Assembly: GCA_023055425.1 (NCBI GenBank) | Contig: JALGPY010000002.1 | Coordinates: 115,332,088 to 115,396,087, forward strand | DNA length: 64,000 bases | Source: Linanthus parryae | Lineage: Eukaryota > Streptophyta > Magnoliopsida > Ericales > Polemoniaceae | Reading direction: 5' to 3' | Shown: one piece after another, positions 1 to 11,587 of the stretch | How positions within the stretch are numbered: the stretch's first letter is position 1 | Layout: each line of letters begins with the position of its first letter | Made by a program: the position numbers and the translations under genes | The notes under the pieces: generated by a model | Databases searched by the model: none | Told to the model about the DNA's origin: nothing | What the model saw: only the letters and a program-made list of their open reading frames with translations

Positions 1-852
1 AAGAACATTGCAGATGCTGCTAAGTATGAAGTAATGAAGGCAATGTCTGAGATTGAACAGACCAAGAACAGTATCAACATGGTCGAGATGAGGTTGGTTG
101 CTGCAAAAAAGATGGAGGAGGCAGCTAGAGCAGTTGAAGCTGTTGCTTTTGCTGAAATGAAGGTTCAAGCACGTAATGAGTACTCTACGGGAACTTTCCT
201 TCCGAAACAGCGTGGAGGAGTAACTCTTTCATTCGAAGATTACTCGTATTTAAGCCGAAAAGCTCAGAAAATGGAGGATTTATTCAAGAAGAGGACCAGA
301 GATGCCAATGTCAAGAATCCTGAAGAAGCAATATCCAAGGAGGACGTGAAGAACTGTGAAGAGTCCTCCCATGGAGAAGGAAACTTTGTGCAAGAAAAGG
401 CCTTCTTAAAGGCCAGAGCTCAACGTGGAAATCATATGAAAGTCCAGGGACACAACACAATGTTCAAATTCAAGAATTCATACCCTTCTTATGGTCACCG
501 TGACTCAAACCAACTGAGAAATGAACCTACTATGGTGAAAGAGAAAACAGTGCCTGTTGTAAGATCGAGCATTTCAATTGGGGACATACTGAGTAGTAAG
601 TTGATTTTGCGAGATGACTTTGGTGTGGCAAATCATGTGGAGGGACAAACCGAACGGCATCATCAGGTTTCTCTTAGTCAGATGCTCCAAGAACAAAGTG
701 GAATCATATTTCAACATCCTAAAAAATCTGTAAGAGATGGGGGTCATCCCAATCAGTTCTTTGGGCACAGAAAGAAGTTGGGTTTCATGGATATATCGTT
801 CTCTTTGACAAAACATAGCAGGAAAAAGACTCCGCCTTTAAACTCGAGGTGA
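1..852 (+). CDS. WEB-family coiled-coil protein, C-terminal part (5' end outside window)
   Basis: The frame is open from base 1 to a TGA at 850-852, giving the last 283 residues; the first ATG in view (34) is unlikely to be the true start. The first ~60 residues are an Ala/Glu/Lys-rich helix (KKMEEAARAVEAVAFAEMK) of the kind that ends the WEB (DUF827) coiled coil. It is followed by a VTLSFEDYSYLSRKAQK segment and, near the C-terminus, SISIGDILSSKLIL and QVSLSQML blocks, all of which I recognise from plant WEB-family proteins. Known family members (WEB1, PMI2 and relatives) are cytoplasmic coiled-coil proteins, some acting in chloroplast photorelocation; whether this paralogue does so is not shown. 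No intron is visible, so this is probably the last exon. Function is inferred from family resemblance only. Confidence 0.72.
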   Translation, partial: KNIADAAKYEVMKAMSEIEQTKNSINMVEMRLVAAKKMEEAARAVEAVAFAEMKVQARNEYSTGTFLPKQRGGVTLSFEDYSYLSRKAQKMEDLFKKRTRDANVKNPEEAISKEDVKNCEESSHGEGNFVQEKAFLKARAQRGNHMKVQGHNTMFKFKNSYPSYGHRDSNQLRNEPTMVKEKTVPVVRSSISIGDILSSKLILRDDFGVANHVEGQTERHHQVSLSQMLQEQSGIIFQHPKKSVRDGGHPNQFFGHRKKLGFMDISFSLTKHSRKKTPPLNSR

Positions 853-1145
853 CAAGGTTGATTAATTGAGATTTGTAGTTCTTACTTGCCTCGTTTGTGT
901 GTAATTTGCTTTTGTTGTTCATGGTTTGAGATGATGTCTTTTGAATATTGTTGCCGGTGTGTTGTTAATGATCTGATTGATTAATCGCGATGTCATTTCG
1001 CATTGATTTTGTGGAAAAAGGGTGTGTAATTGATCCTACTTGTGGTTTAGAAACATTAGGTAGATGAGGTCTTAGGATATATGTCAAAAATGAGAATATC
1101 ACTAGAAGCATCTCCAAGACTCCAAACTCTTGGGGGGGGGGGGGG
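853..1145 (+). other. 3' UTR / intergenic spacer with poly-G tract
   Basis: About 290 bases follow the WEB-family stop codon. They are T-rich and probably include the 3' UTR; no ORF or clear polyadenylation signal stands out. A run of 16 G occupies 1132-1147, and copia element A inserted at its edge. Confidence 0.5.
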
Positions 1146-1150
1146 GGAAG
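1146..1150. repeat. Target site duplication of element A, left
   Basis: GGAAG directly before the TGTTGGA end of the 5' LTR; identical to 9493-9497 directly after the 3' LTR. Five bases is the normal copia integrase stagger. Confidence 0.9.
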
Positions 1151-2517
1151 TGTTGGAGTACGTGCTCTAGAGGCAATTTATATTTAGTATGAACGTTGTT
1201 TGGCTAGAATATTCATTTATTATTTATGGCGATATTTAATATAATGAATTCATTAGATACAATGTGTTGTTTATCTTAAATATCCATAGTCCGATTTATT
1301 GATTAACAAGACAATCAATTATAGACTAATATGTGGGTAGATTGATATAGAGGTATCAAGTCTAACGCATGGGTATACATTAGGAGTAATGACATACTGG
1401 ATTGACCCACGACGAGAAGGATACATTAGGTTATGTCAAAGTCACAATCGCTTCTCGTAGTGCTAATGGTATTGTAATCCTTAGACTTGAAGTCACTAGA
1501 TACTCTTGTTGTGAAAAATCATGCTTTAATATAGACAAACGTTGTGGCTTAACCGGGTAACTATAAAGATAGTTATTGGGCATGATAGGAATCAAGCTTA
1601 AAGATCGTAGTGACGTAGACAGGATTTGTCCCTCCCACATAATGGGAGCAAATATCCATGGGCCATTCGAGGGATGGTGCTTATAGAATGTCTGGTCAGA
1701 CTCAGATAAATCAATATGGAGATATTGATGTTATCTGCACGGATAAGCATATTCTTAGGATATACGAGTGTGACTAATATGTCTCGTGTCCAATCCGGAT
1801 ATGGAGACAAAGGGATAACACAATACATGTAAAGTATCACTGTCTATTTCTATTAGTTGGATGGCATGGATATGTTGCTAGACATCGCTCCATATTAGTA
1901 AAGAGTTACTACCAACTAAGTAGAAACCTATGGGGTCACACACCGAATGAATGAAATTGGATATTGGCATTAATTTGTGGGACTAATTAAATAAAAGGAT
2001 CTAAACGCAACCACATGCAAAGTTAGTAGGACTAGTTTGCAGGGTGGACTAATCCATGTATGGACATGATTAGTAATGGGACAATTATGCAGTTAATAAA
2101 GAGTTATTAACTATATAAAGACATCCTAGCTTGTTATTTCTCTACACAAGTCATTATTGAGAGAACATAACAAAGCAAGGAGAGAGACAAAAGCCTAAGG
2201 AGGCCGAAGTCCCCCTAGACCCGTCCGCCCCATTGCCGTCGGCCACCCCTTGTGGCTCACTGCTTTCTCCGTTTTGCGTGATCTCTTGCCTCCTTCTTCC
2301 GTTGCTAGCACTACACGGTGGGAAGGAATCCAATCAAAGATCCAAGGTGCGGATACTCGTAGAGACGAAGACATTGTTCTTCGTGTGATCTCTCAAACTA
2401 AGGTACACACCTCTTATACCCTTATCATGTTATGATGGCTTGCATGTGATCCTTGGAGGGATTTTCGCATGATTAATTTTCGTTATTCAGCTGCGATACC
2501 TGCATCAAAACCCTACA
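1151..2517 (+). repeat. 5' LTR of element A
   Basis: A 1367-bp LTR from TGTTGGAGTA to CCCTACA. It aligns along its length with 8117-9492 with scattered substitutions and small indels. A TATA box (ctatataaag) lies at 2111-2120. Downstream are a pyrimidine-rich leader and the conserved end gatacctgcatcaaaacc, followed at once by the primer site. Confidence 0.93.
2111..2120 (+). promoter_or_regulatory. LTR TATA box of element A
   Basis: ctatataaag, the likely pol II core promoter, about 400 bases before the LTR end. The same decamer is found at the equivalent place in B, D and E. The 3' LTR copy (9113-9122) has decayed to ctagataaag. Confidence 0.7.
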
Positions 2518-2518
2518 G

Positions 2519-2532
2519 TGGTATCAGAGCCA
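2519..2532 (+). promoter_or_regulatory. Primer binding site of element A (initiator tRNA-Met)
   Basis: tggtatcagagcca starts one base after the LTR end. It matches the canonical plant PBS complementary to the 3' end of initiator tRNA-Met, used to prime minus-strand DNA synthesis. Confidence 0.9.
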
Positions 2533-4174
2533 CATGTCGTAGTGCATAACATGATCTTATGTGTTATTGTTTCAGTTTTACATCGTACATGTTATTTTAC
2601 GCGAAAAATGAGATTGGTTAGAATATTAGATGCAAAATTGAATATGATTCTTCCAAGCAAAAACTAATTTACATGGGATGTAGGAATTAGTGAGCTTGGA
2701 TCACATAGTATGTGATGAATTTTGGATCTAGGAACTAAGGTTTGGGCACAAGTTGGGAAAATGAATTTTTCAAACTTGGAAACAACTAAACTCGGGCAAC
2801 AAGGCAATGAATTGTTTTGGAAACAATTCCATAAAGGGTTCGGCCCCCTATGGGACTGCCCCCTTGCCTTGCTGCCCAAGGTAGGGCATGGTCAAGGGCC
2901 TGGGCCGGCCTAGCGTACGGCCTAGCCGCGCGTGGGGCTCGGCCGACCGGCCCAAGGTCGTGCCTTGGTCCTTGGGTGGTTCGGCCATAGTGATGGTGGA
3001 CCCTTGGACCGTTGTGACCCTAGTTTCCTAATTTCAACTAAAATTAAACAAGCGCGTTAAAATTGGGTTTAACTGTATTATGTGTTGTGTTGCATGGTGG
3101 ATGGATATGGCCTAGGTTGTGGCTGCTTACTTTGTGTTTTGGTTTACGGCATGCGAGCTGATCATATTAATGTAATAGTTAATTAGGTTTTACGGCCTGC
3201 GTGCTGATCATATTCTCAACACGTGAGGCTTTGTTTATTTATTTAATTTAGATGTTAGGTATAGTTAGATAATTAGATGATAGCCAAGAGCATGGAGAAG
3301 AAGGCCAAAGAACCAAGGAGCCACAAAGATGATGGAGGAACTCGCACACCTAGGGCGTGCGGCTATGGTGGAGGCACATGGAGATGAGCTTGTCACTTTA
3401 GGGCATATAGATGTTATCATTGACTTAATAATATCTTAGTCGTACGGGCCATATCCATACCACGTTATTTTTGTTTTGTGGATGTTTATTATTTATGTCT
3501 TGTTATTTATTTTGATGTATGGATGATGCATACAAAACATAACAAGATAATAACAAACAAGTGTGATCTTTTATTGTGGAATGCCCAATCCAAATAAGTA
3601 GATCATGTTGATGAGACCAACCAAACAATTAGATAATGACTATTAAATCCCTCAATGAAAATATTGTGTTTTGCCTTCTCTTACCTAAACACTCTTCATG
3701 ATCAAGGTCCATCAAATTCGGGCTTGCCAAAGCAAGGCGATTTTAATTCACCTTGGTGTGTTGCGGTGACACAAGCAAGTAATGTGTGATTGTTGAAGTA
3801 AGAGGTTGGACGCAACTAGGCAAAATCAATTGGATTGTTGAGCCTAGAGGCATGACAATTAGGTGTTATCTATGAAAAGATAATGAACAAATGGTTATTT
3901 TCCTAGTTGGACCAAGATTTGCATGGAATGCAATTGGAAGGGTACCTACCTAAATAACCAATTCTTGAGTGACTTGCGAAAGCAAGTTCAAGAAGAAGTG
4001 AAATATGGATCTTGGACTCACTAGAAAATATGTATGATGTTTTCTGAATTAATGGTGAGGGCTAATAATCCGAGAAAAATAGTGGGAGCTATATTTGATG
4101 ATCTAGCCATTGTTGAATATAGTTAAATTGTTCAAAATACTATAATTGCATATTTCTCGTTTTGTAGAATTCCA
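2533..4174 (+). other. Non-coding leader of element A
   Basis: About 1.64 kb between PBS and gag with no long ORF. It carries a GC-rich, palindrome-rich island (about 2890-2985, many ggcc/cggcc blocks) in otherwise AT-rich DNA. A further conserved block near 3715-3970 (ggcttgccaaagcaaggcga) recurs in the leaders of B, D and E. A packaging or dimerisation role is plausible but is inference. Confidence 0.75.
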
Positions 4175-7100
4175 GTGGCAAACAATCATGCATCGACTTC
4201 ATCCCTGCGATCTGTCATTGAGAAGGATAAGTTATCTGGAACAAATTTTCTTGACTGGTACAGAAACTTAAGAATCGTTCTTAAGCAAGAAAAGAAACTG
4301 TATGTCTTAGACAATCATGTTCCAGCACCACCCCAGGATGACACTGTTCTAGCTTCCGTGAGAGCACATCAGAAACATGTCTATGATTCTAATGATATGA
4401 CTTGTCTCATGCTTTGCACCGTGACCTCTGAGCTCCAGAAGCAACACGAGAACATGGAAGCCTACGATATGATCGAACACATGAAACATTTGTTTCAAGA
4501 ACAGGCTAGGCATGAGCGGTATGAGGTGTCCAAAGTACTGTTCAAAAGCAATCTCGTATATGGGAACCCAGTTGGACCTCATGTACTCCGTATGATCGGA
4601 TTCATAGAGAACCTCACGAGGTTAGGCTTCCCTCTCGGCCAAGAGTTGACAAATGATTTCATCTTGCAATCGTTTCCTGATAGTTATAACCAGCTCATCA
4701 TGAACTATAACATGAATGAGATCAACAAAGCTCTGCCCGATTTGCTGAACATGCTGAGGACAGCTGAACAGAGCATCAACAAAGATAAAGGCAGGGCCAT
4801 AATGATGGTCAATAAGCATAACGGCAAGGGAGTTGCCTCTGCTTCCAAGGGAAAGCGCAAGAAAGTTGCAAAGTCCAAGGAAGCATTAAAACCTACTGAG
4901 GGCGTGGCTAAGGGTGACTGTCACTACTTTAGCCAGCCGGGTCACTGGAGGAGGAATTGCCCCAAGTATCTGTAGAATAAAAGGCTTGGAATAGTGATTC
5001 CACTACCACCAGGTATTTTTGTTATAGATGTCAATCATTCTATTTCTTCATCTTGAGTATTGAATACTGGATGTGGATCTCACATTTGTCAAAAGGTGCA
5101 GGATTTGAAAAGAAGTAGAAGATTGGCTAAAGCGGAGATAGACTTGCGCGTTGGGAATGGAGCAAGAGTTGTTGCCTTGGCCGTGGGCGTCTATGAGCTA
5201 TCTTTACCTTCTGAACTTATTTTAGAATTAGAAGATTTCTATTATGTTCCTGCTACGAGCAGAAACATTATTTCTATTTCTTGTTTGGACGATAAAGGTT
5301 TTACTATTTCAATAAAGGACAAGTGTTGCTCCATTTATTTTGATAGTATGCAATATTGTAGTGCGCATTTGTCTAATGGATTGTATATCCTTGATCTAAA
5401 TAATTATGTCTGTAACATGAATACCAAGAGGATTAAAAATAATAATTTAAATCCTACTTATCTATGGCATTGTCGTTTAGGCCATATAAACGAGAAACGC
5501 ATATCTAGACTCCATAAGGATGGATTTCTAGACTCGTTTGTTTATGAATCATACGAGACATGTGAATCTTGTTTAATGGGAAAAATGACAGTCCCCTTTC
5601 AATAAGAAATGTGAGAGGACTGGTGAGTTATTGGCACTCATACGTACTGATGCATGTGGGCCATTTCCCACGCCTTCCAGAGGTGGTTACACCTACTTCA
5701 TTACATTTACTGATGATTTCAGTAGATATGGATTCGTATACCTTATGAAGGTCAAATTCGAATCCTTTGAATTGTTCAAGGAATTCAAGAATGAAGTAGA
5801 GAAACAACTTGGCAAGAGTATTAAGGCTCTACGATCAGATCGTGGAGGAGAATACTTGAGTCAAGAGTTTGACGAGTATCTTAGAGAGTGTGGTATAGTG
5901 TCCCAACTCACTCCACACGGAACACCACAGTGGAATGGCGTGTGCGAGAGGAGGAATCGCACTCTATTGGATATGGTGCGGTCTATGATGTGTCAAACAG
6001 ACCTTCCGATATTATTTTGGGGACATGCTCTATTGACTGCAGCTTTCACCATTAACCGTGTCCCATCCAAATTGGTCATGAAGACACCATATGAGATATG
6101 GACTGGGAAGCGTCCCATAGAGTCGTTTATGAAGATTTGGGTTTAGGATGTTTATGTAAAGCGTTTAAAAACTGAAAAGCTCGGAACCAAAGCGGATACG
6201 TGTAAATTTGTGGGATATCCTAAGAAAAAAAAGGGTATTATTTATACAATCCAACCGAGAACAAAGTGTTTGTAGCTCGGACCGGCGTGTTTCCAGAAAG
6301 AGAGTTCGTCTCCAAAGAAGCAAGTAGGAGGAATGTAGTTTGAATAAATTCAAGAACCACAAAATACTAATCTGATGATGGGGCATGAACAGGAGCCACA
6401 AGCTATTGTGGAAGAACCTTTTCTGGTAACACAGGAACTCCGTAGGTCAAATAGGGTACGTCATGAGACAGAGAGGTATGGACTTCTCGTGACTAAGCCA
6501 GATGACGTACCACTCATAGATGATAAGCCTACTACCTACAGAGAGGCCATGAAAGGGCCAGTCTCTAAGAAGTGGCTAGAAACCATGAGATCCAAAATGA
6601 AATCCATGTACACCAACAAAGTATGGACTTTGGTGGAATTACCTGAAGGGGCTCGGCCCATAGGGTACAAGTGGGTCTTCAAGAAGAAGAGTGACATGGA
6701 TGGCAAGGTAGTTTCCTATAAGGGATGATTAGTAGCAAAAGGGTACAGAAAAATTCATGGTATTGACTATGATGAAACCTTTTTCCCAGTCGCTATGACC
6801 AAATCCATTCCAATCCTACTTGCTATTGCAGCTTACAATGACTATGAGATTTGGCAGATGGATGTCAAAACTGTGTTTCTGTATGAAAACCTCCTTGAGG
6901 ATGTGTACATGACACAACCAGAGAGTTTTGAAGATCCAGAGCATGCCAATAAAGTTTGTAAGCTACAACGATCCATTTAGGGATTGAAGCAAGCTTCTAG
7001 GAGTTGGAATCGACGTTTTGATGACGCAGACAACGAGTTTGGCTTCATCAAGAACGAAAATGAACCCTGTGTTTACAAGAATGTTAGTGGGGGCTCTTTT

Positions 7101-8096
7101 GTGTTTTTGGTCTTATATGTGGATGACATACTACTCATTGAAATGACATTCCTACCTTGCAATCTGTTAAAGATTGGTTAGGAAAGTTTTTTGCAATGAA
7201 GGACTTAGGGGACTCAACTTATATACTTGGTATCAAGATCTATAGGGAAAGATCTAGAAAGCTGCTCCCTAAGCCGAAGTACATATATAGACAAGGTGTT
7301 GAAACGATTCAACATGCAAGATTCCAAGAAGGAATTCTTGCCCATGTCGCATGGAGTCACCCTCTCAAATTCTGACTGTCCCTCCAATGAGATTGATAAG
7401 GACCACATGAGTAGGATTCCCTATGCATCGGCCATAGGGTCCATCATGTCCGCCATGTTGTGTACTAGACCAGATGTGTCGTACGCATTGAGTATGGAAA
7501 GCAGATATCTGTCCAATCCAGCTGAGAGTCACTAGATTGCTGTCAATAACATCCTCAAGTACATGAGAATAACTAAGGATGCGTTCTTAATATTTGGAGG
7601 TGAGGAAGAGCTCAGTGTAATCGGTTATACTGATGCAAGCTTCCAAACCGACAAAGATAACTACATATCGCAGTCGGGGTATGTGTTTTGCCTGAATGGA
7701 GGAGCTGTGAGCTGGAAGAGTTCCAAGCAAGAGACAGTTGCTGATTCTACAACTAAAGCTGAGTACATTGCTGCTGCAGGCGCAACAAAGTAGGCTGTTA
7801 GGATGAAGAATTTTATCACTGGGGTTGGTGTGGTCCCTAGTATTGTGGATCCCATAGCGTTGTATTGTGACAACTCTGGGGCAATCGCACAAGCCAAGGA
7901 GCCTAGATCACACCAGAAATCAAAGCATGTACTTAGGAGATTCATTATTATTCGTGAAATGATTGATAGAGGAGATGTGAAGATATGCAAGATTCCAACG
8001 GATGAAAATATTTCAGATCTGCTCACAAAGTTGCTCGTTCAGCGAAAGCATGAAGGGAACACTAGATCCATAGGCATACGAGATGCACCAGATTAG
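4175..8096 (+). pseudogene. gag-pol polyprotein of element A, degenerate
   Basis: Gag (4175-4975) begins MANNHASTSS, but the expected ATG is GTG here. The zinc knuckle near 4917-4958 reads CHYFSQPGHWRRNC, so the second Cys is Phe. A stop then ends the frame. The protease motif near 5065-5085 is LNTGCGSH, so the catalytic Asp is Asn, and a TGA replaces the preceding Trp codon. The GAG-pre-integrase HCRLGH and CESC pairs are at about 5470-5575. The integrase D-D-E residues (TDACGPF, RSDRGGE, NGVCER) are at about 5645-5955. RT follows with LYVDDILLI near 7117-7143, then RNase H (YTDASF, TKAEYI, CDNSGAIA). At least nine breaks separate these pieces. It ends in a premature TAG where relatives read DAPDWL. 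Confidence 0.92.
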
Positions 8097-8101
8097 CTCC
8101 A

Positions 8102-8116
8102 GTGCAAGTAGGAGAC
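8102..8116 (+). promoter_or_regulatory. Polypurine tract of element A
   Basis: gtgcaagtaggagac lies just before the 3' LTR. Elements B and D read aagtgggagac, so one G has changed to A. This is the expected plus-strand priming site. Confidence 0.7.
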
Positions 8117-9492
8117 TGTTGGAATAGGTGCCCTAGAGACAATCTATATTTAGTATGAACATTGTTTGGCTAGAATATTCATTTATTATTTATGGAGATA
8201 TTTAATATAATGAAGTCCTTAGATACAATGTGTTTTTTTATCTTAAATATCCCTAGTCCGATATATTGATTAACACGACAATCAACTATAGACTAGTATG
8301 TGGGTAGATTGATATGAAGGTATCAAGTCTAACACATGGGTATGCATTAGGAGTGATGACATACTGGATTGACCCATGACGAGGAGGATACATTAGATTA
8401 TGTCAAAGTCACAATCACTTCTCGTAGTGCTAATGGTATTGTAATCCTTAGACTTGAAGTCATCAGATACTCTAGTTTTGAAATATCATGCTTTGATATT
8501 ATCAAATGTTGCGCCTTAACCGGGTAACTATAAAGATGGTTATCGGGCATGATAGGAAGCAACCTTAGAGATCGTAGTGACGTAGACAGGATTTTCCCCT
8601 CCCACATAATGGGATCAAATATCCATGGGCCTCGAGGGATGGTGCTTATAGAATGTCTGGCCAGACTCAGATAAATCATATGGATATTTTGATGTTATCT
8701 GCATGGATAAGCATATTCCTAGGATCGAGAAACTATGGATTGGATATACGAGTGTGACTAATATATCTTGTGTCCAATCCGGATATGGGGACAAATGGAT
8801 AACACTACACATGAACATTGGACACAAGGTTTGTCGGATCAGTGCCTATTTCTATTAGTTGGGTGGCATGTATGTGTTGCTAGACACCGCTCCGTGTTAG
8901 TAAAGAGTTACTACCAACTAAGTGGAAACCTATGGGGTCACACACTGAATGGATTAAATTGGATATTGGCATTAATTAGTGGGACTAATTAATTAAAATG
9001 ATCTAAACGCAACCACATGCAAAGTTAGTAGGACTAGTTTGCAGGGTGGACTAATCCATGTATAGACATGATTAGTAATGGGAAAATTATGCAGTATGTA
9101 AAGAATTAATAACTAGATAAAGACATACTACCTTGTTATTTCTCTACACAAGTCATTATTGAGAGAACATAAAAAGCAAGGAGAGAGACAAAAGCCTAAG
9201 GAGCCTGAAGCCCCCCTAGAACCGTCCGCCCCATTGCCGTCGACCTCCCCTTGTGGCTCACGACGTTCTCCGTTTTGCATGATCTCTTGCCTCCATCTTC
9301 CGTTGTTAGCACTACCGGGTGGGAAAAAATCCAATCAAAGATCCAATGTGTGGATACTCATAGAGACGAAGACATTATTCTTCGTGTATCAAAACTCTTA
9401 TTGTGTTATGATGGCTTTCCTGTGATCCTTGGAGGAATTTGAGCATGATTAATTTAGTTAGTCCGCTATGTTACCTGCATCAAAACCCTAAA
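8117..9492 (+). repeat. 3' LTR of element A
   Basis: A 1376-bp LTR from TGTTGGAATA to ccctaaa (the terminal CA has changed to AA). It aligns with 1151-2517. The accumulated differences, including a lost TATA box, mark an old insertion. Confidence 0.92.
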
Positions 9493-9497
9493 GGAAG
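9493..9497. repeat. Target site duplication of element A, right
   Basis: GGAAG, identical to 1146-1150. Confidence 0.9.
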
Positions 9498-10130
9498 GTT
9501 AGGGGAAGAGGAAACAGTTGACTAGGCGGCCCACTAACAATTCGGCACCATCAAGGCCAGTCCATTAGGATTTCGGCATCTGATTTTATCCCCTCCTCAG
9601 ATGATTGATCTTGATTAAGATTTTATCCTATTTAGTTGGCTCAAGATTTTCTAGAATATGATATCTTGGAGACCAAGCAATGAGCATTGACAAGATCAGC
9701 TACAAATTCAAGCAAGAAGATAAATCAAGAGATTTCTTCAAAGATTATACTTTTTCCTATTTGGTGAATTTGTTCTTTATTGAAATATTCGGGATATACA
9801 TGTCTTAGTAAGATGAGGACTCTACACCTACAAATTAGTTTATGCTCCTACACTTTTTTTTGGTGCCATGGAATGCTTGAGTTGAGTATAAAAAGATTGA
9901 GAGAGAGTAAAGTGAGAGTTTGAGAGAAAATTTGTGCTCGACCCTTGGGCCGAATTCAAGAGTAGCTTCGGCTGCAAGGAGGACCACTGTCCATTCTGTG
10001 AATATAAGATAGTGCTCGTTGCCCGTGGACGTAGGCATATTGCCGAACACGTTAACTTTTGTGTCTATTCTATTATCTTTCCGAGTTCTTAGCTTGTCAA
10101 ATCGACAAGACGCTTCGGTCACGCATAACA
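9498..10130 (+). repeat. LTR-like segment of copia remnant F
   Basis: The right border is clear: the segment ends cgcataaca immediately before a PBS. A TATA-like gtataaaaag sits at about 9887-9896, some 240 bases upstream. The left border was not found and no second copy of this LTR is in the window, so the start given here is only where element A's target duplication ends. Confidence 0.5.
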
Positions 10131-10132
10131 AG

Positions 10133-10145
10133 TGGTATCAGAGCT
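10133..10145 (+). promoter_or_regulatory. Primer binding site of remnant F
   Basis: tggtatcagagct, a tRNA-Met type PBS two bases after the LTR-like end. Confidence 0.7.
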
Positions 10146-10699
10146 CAGGTTAGATATGAGGAAAAGATCGTGTAAGGAGAGAAGAACTCGGAGGTCGTGA
10201 AGCACAGAAGAAGGATCCAAAAAAGTACACACCGAATTTCAGATTTATCGGTACTTTATTTTAAATTTTCTATTCTTCTCTTGCTTCTTGAGTGGCCAAA
10301 CCAGATGGGAGATCTATTACCACGTGTTGCTGAGTTGAATGCAGCCGGATCTTGACTTGGAGCAGCCTAAACACTAGTCCCCCTTAAACCCCTACAATCG
10401 GCAATCATAATTTGTTTGGTCATCTCCCGGAATCCAGGAGTTCGATTTAGGCGATTTATAGGCTAAGTTGTGTTTCTCAGAAGTTCTGAATCCACCCACA
10501 TGGTTGGATTGCTGAGATTCTACTCGGATTTTTATGAAGAATCGAACAGCCCTAGGGAAGATGTTAGTCGAGTCTCAAAACAAGTCACAAGAGATAGGCA
10601 ATCCGTCCGCTAGTCGAGCGGTGGTAGAAGGACTTCGACATTTGGCAATGCGAGGTTCAAGTCATACTAGTCCAGTAGAGACTATTTTTTTACGTTGCG

Positions 10700-11338
10700 C
10701 CCAAAGCCTACAAATATGGAAGAGAAGGACTTGAATCTGCTGGCATGTGGATCTATCAGAATTCTCTTATGTCGAGACTTCAAGTATGATGTGATGAGAG
10801 ACTGATGCAAATACACTATGGAGCAAACTATAAGACAAATACATGATGAAGAGCATCCAAAACCGGATGCACATGACAATGAGATAATTTCGCTTCATGT
10901 ATAGCCGATGTACCTCTATGAATGAACACCTTAACTCACTTCAATAATTTTATCTACTTTCTTTTCTTATAGGAGGAAATTAAGGATGTTGACAAGGCGC
11001 TACCGTTGTTGGATACTCTACCGGATGATTATGAACACTTCATCTATACACTCATGAGTGGGAAGGATACATTGACGTACAAGATCGTTGTTGATGCGTT
11101 GATGAATCATGAAGTTAGTAAGAATGACAAGGCTATCAGTGAAGACGTATTTGAAGCCATAATGACGGTAAGAGGAAGAACAACAAGCAAGCAATAGTAC
11201 AAAAGAAAAGAAGAAAATCTAGAAAGAGAACAGTTTCAAGAAACAGAAAAGAATTCCTAGGTGAGAAGAACCAATGTGCTCATTTCAAGCAGCGAGGACA
11301 CTGGAAGAAGGATCTCCCTAAGCTCAAGGAAACAGAAT
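10700..11338 (+). pseudogene. gag fragment of copia remnant F
   Basis: In pieces this encodes a UBN2-type copia gag: NMEEKDLNLLACGSIRILLC near 10717-10780, and LPLLDTLPDDYEHFIYTL near 11000-11055, where family members read LLxSLPDxYExF. A knuckle remnant CAHFKQRGHWKKDL near 11275-11318 has lost the second and fourth Cys. Frames are broken between the pieces and no pol follows. It is a different copia family from A, B, D and E. The gag comparison is to the family pattern as I know it. Confidence 0.65.
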
Positions 11339-11340
11339 GA

Positions 11341-11587
11341 AAACGCGGCGCACGATGTTGAAGAACAGGCTGCGGATAATTTTGTACTTACAAGAACATC
11401 CATTCCGATACCTTATCCAAACAAGGCATGCTAGTATATTAAAAACCGGACAGGCCGGTTCAACTGGTCACTGACCGGTCTGACTTGATCATCAGAATGA
11501 CCATGCATGGAATCTGTCAAATCTTGTAAAAAAATCGGCCGGTTTATGGTCCAAAAAGTGAATTTTCCGTTTGTGAACTCGCCTATT
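11341..11587. other. Spacer with ACCGGT-rich palindromic motifs
   Basis: No gene. Around 11440-11545 there are several inverted ccggt/accgg motifs (gacaggccggttcaactggt, ctgaccggtctgac). Weakly similar wording recurs near 19970-20050, suggesting a degraded repeat family I cannot name. Confidence 0.35.

Larger units (their letters stand above)
1151..9492 (+). mobile_element. Copia LTR retrotransposon A, complete but inactive
   Basis: A Ty1/copia element bounded by two LTRs (1151-2517 and 8117-9492) that start TGTTGGA. They are flanked by the same 5-bp duplication, GGAAG, at 1146-1150 and 9493-9497. Internal order is primer site, long leader, gag, protease, integrase, RT, RNase H, which is the copia order. 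The polyprotein has many stops and frameshifts, so the copy is dead. The family resembles the Tork/TAR/Angela group of plant copia elements (gag LDWYRNLRIVLKQEKK motif), a placement made from memory and tentative. Elements B, D and E in this window belong to the same family. Confidence 0.93.
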
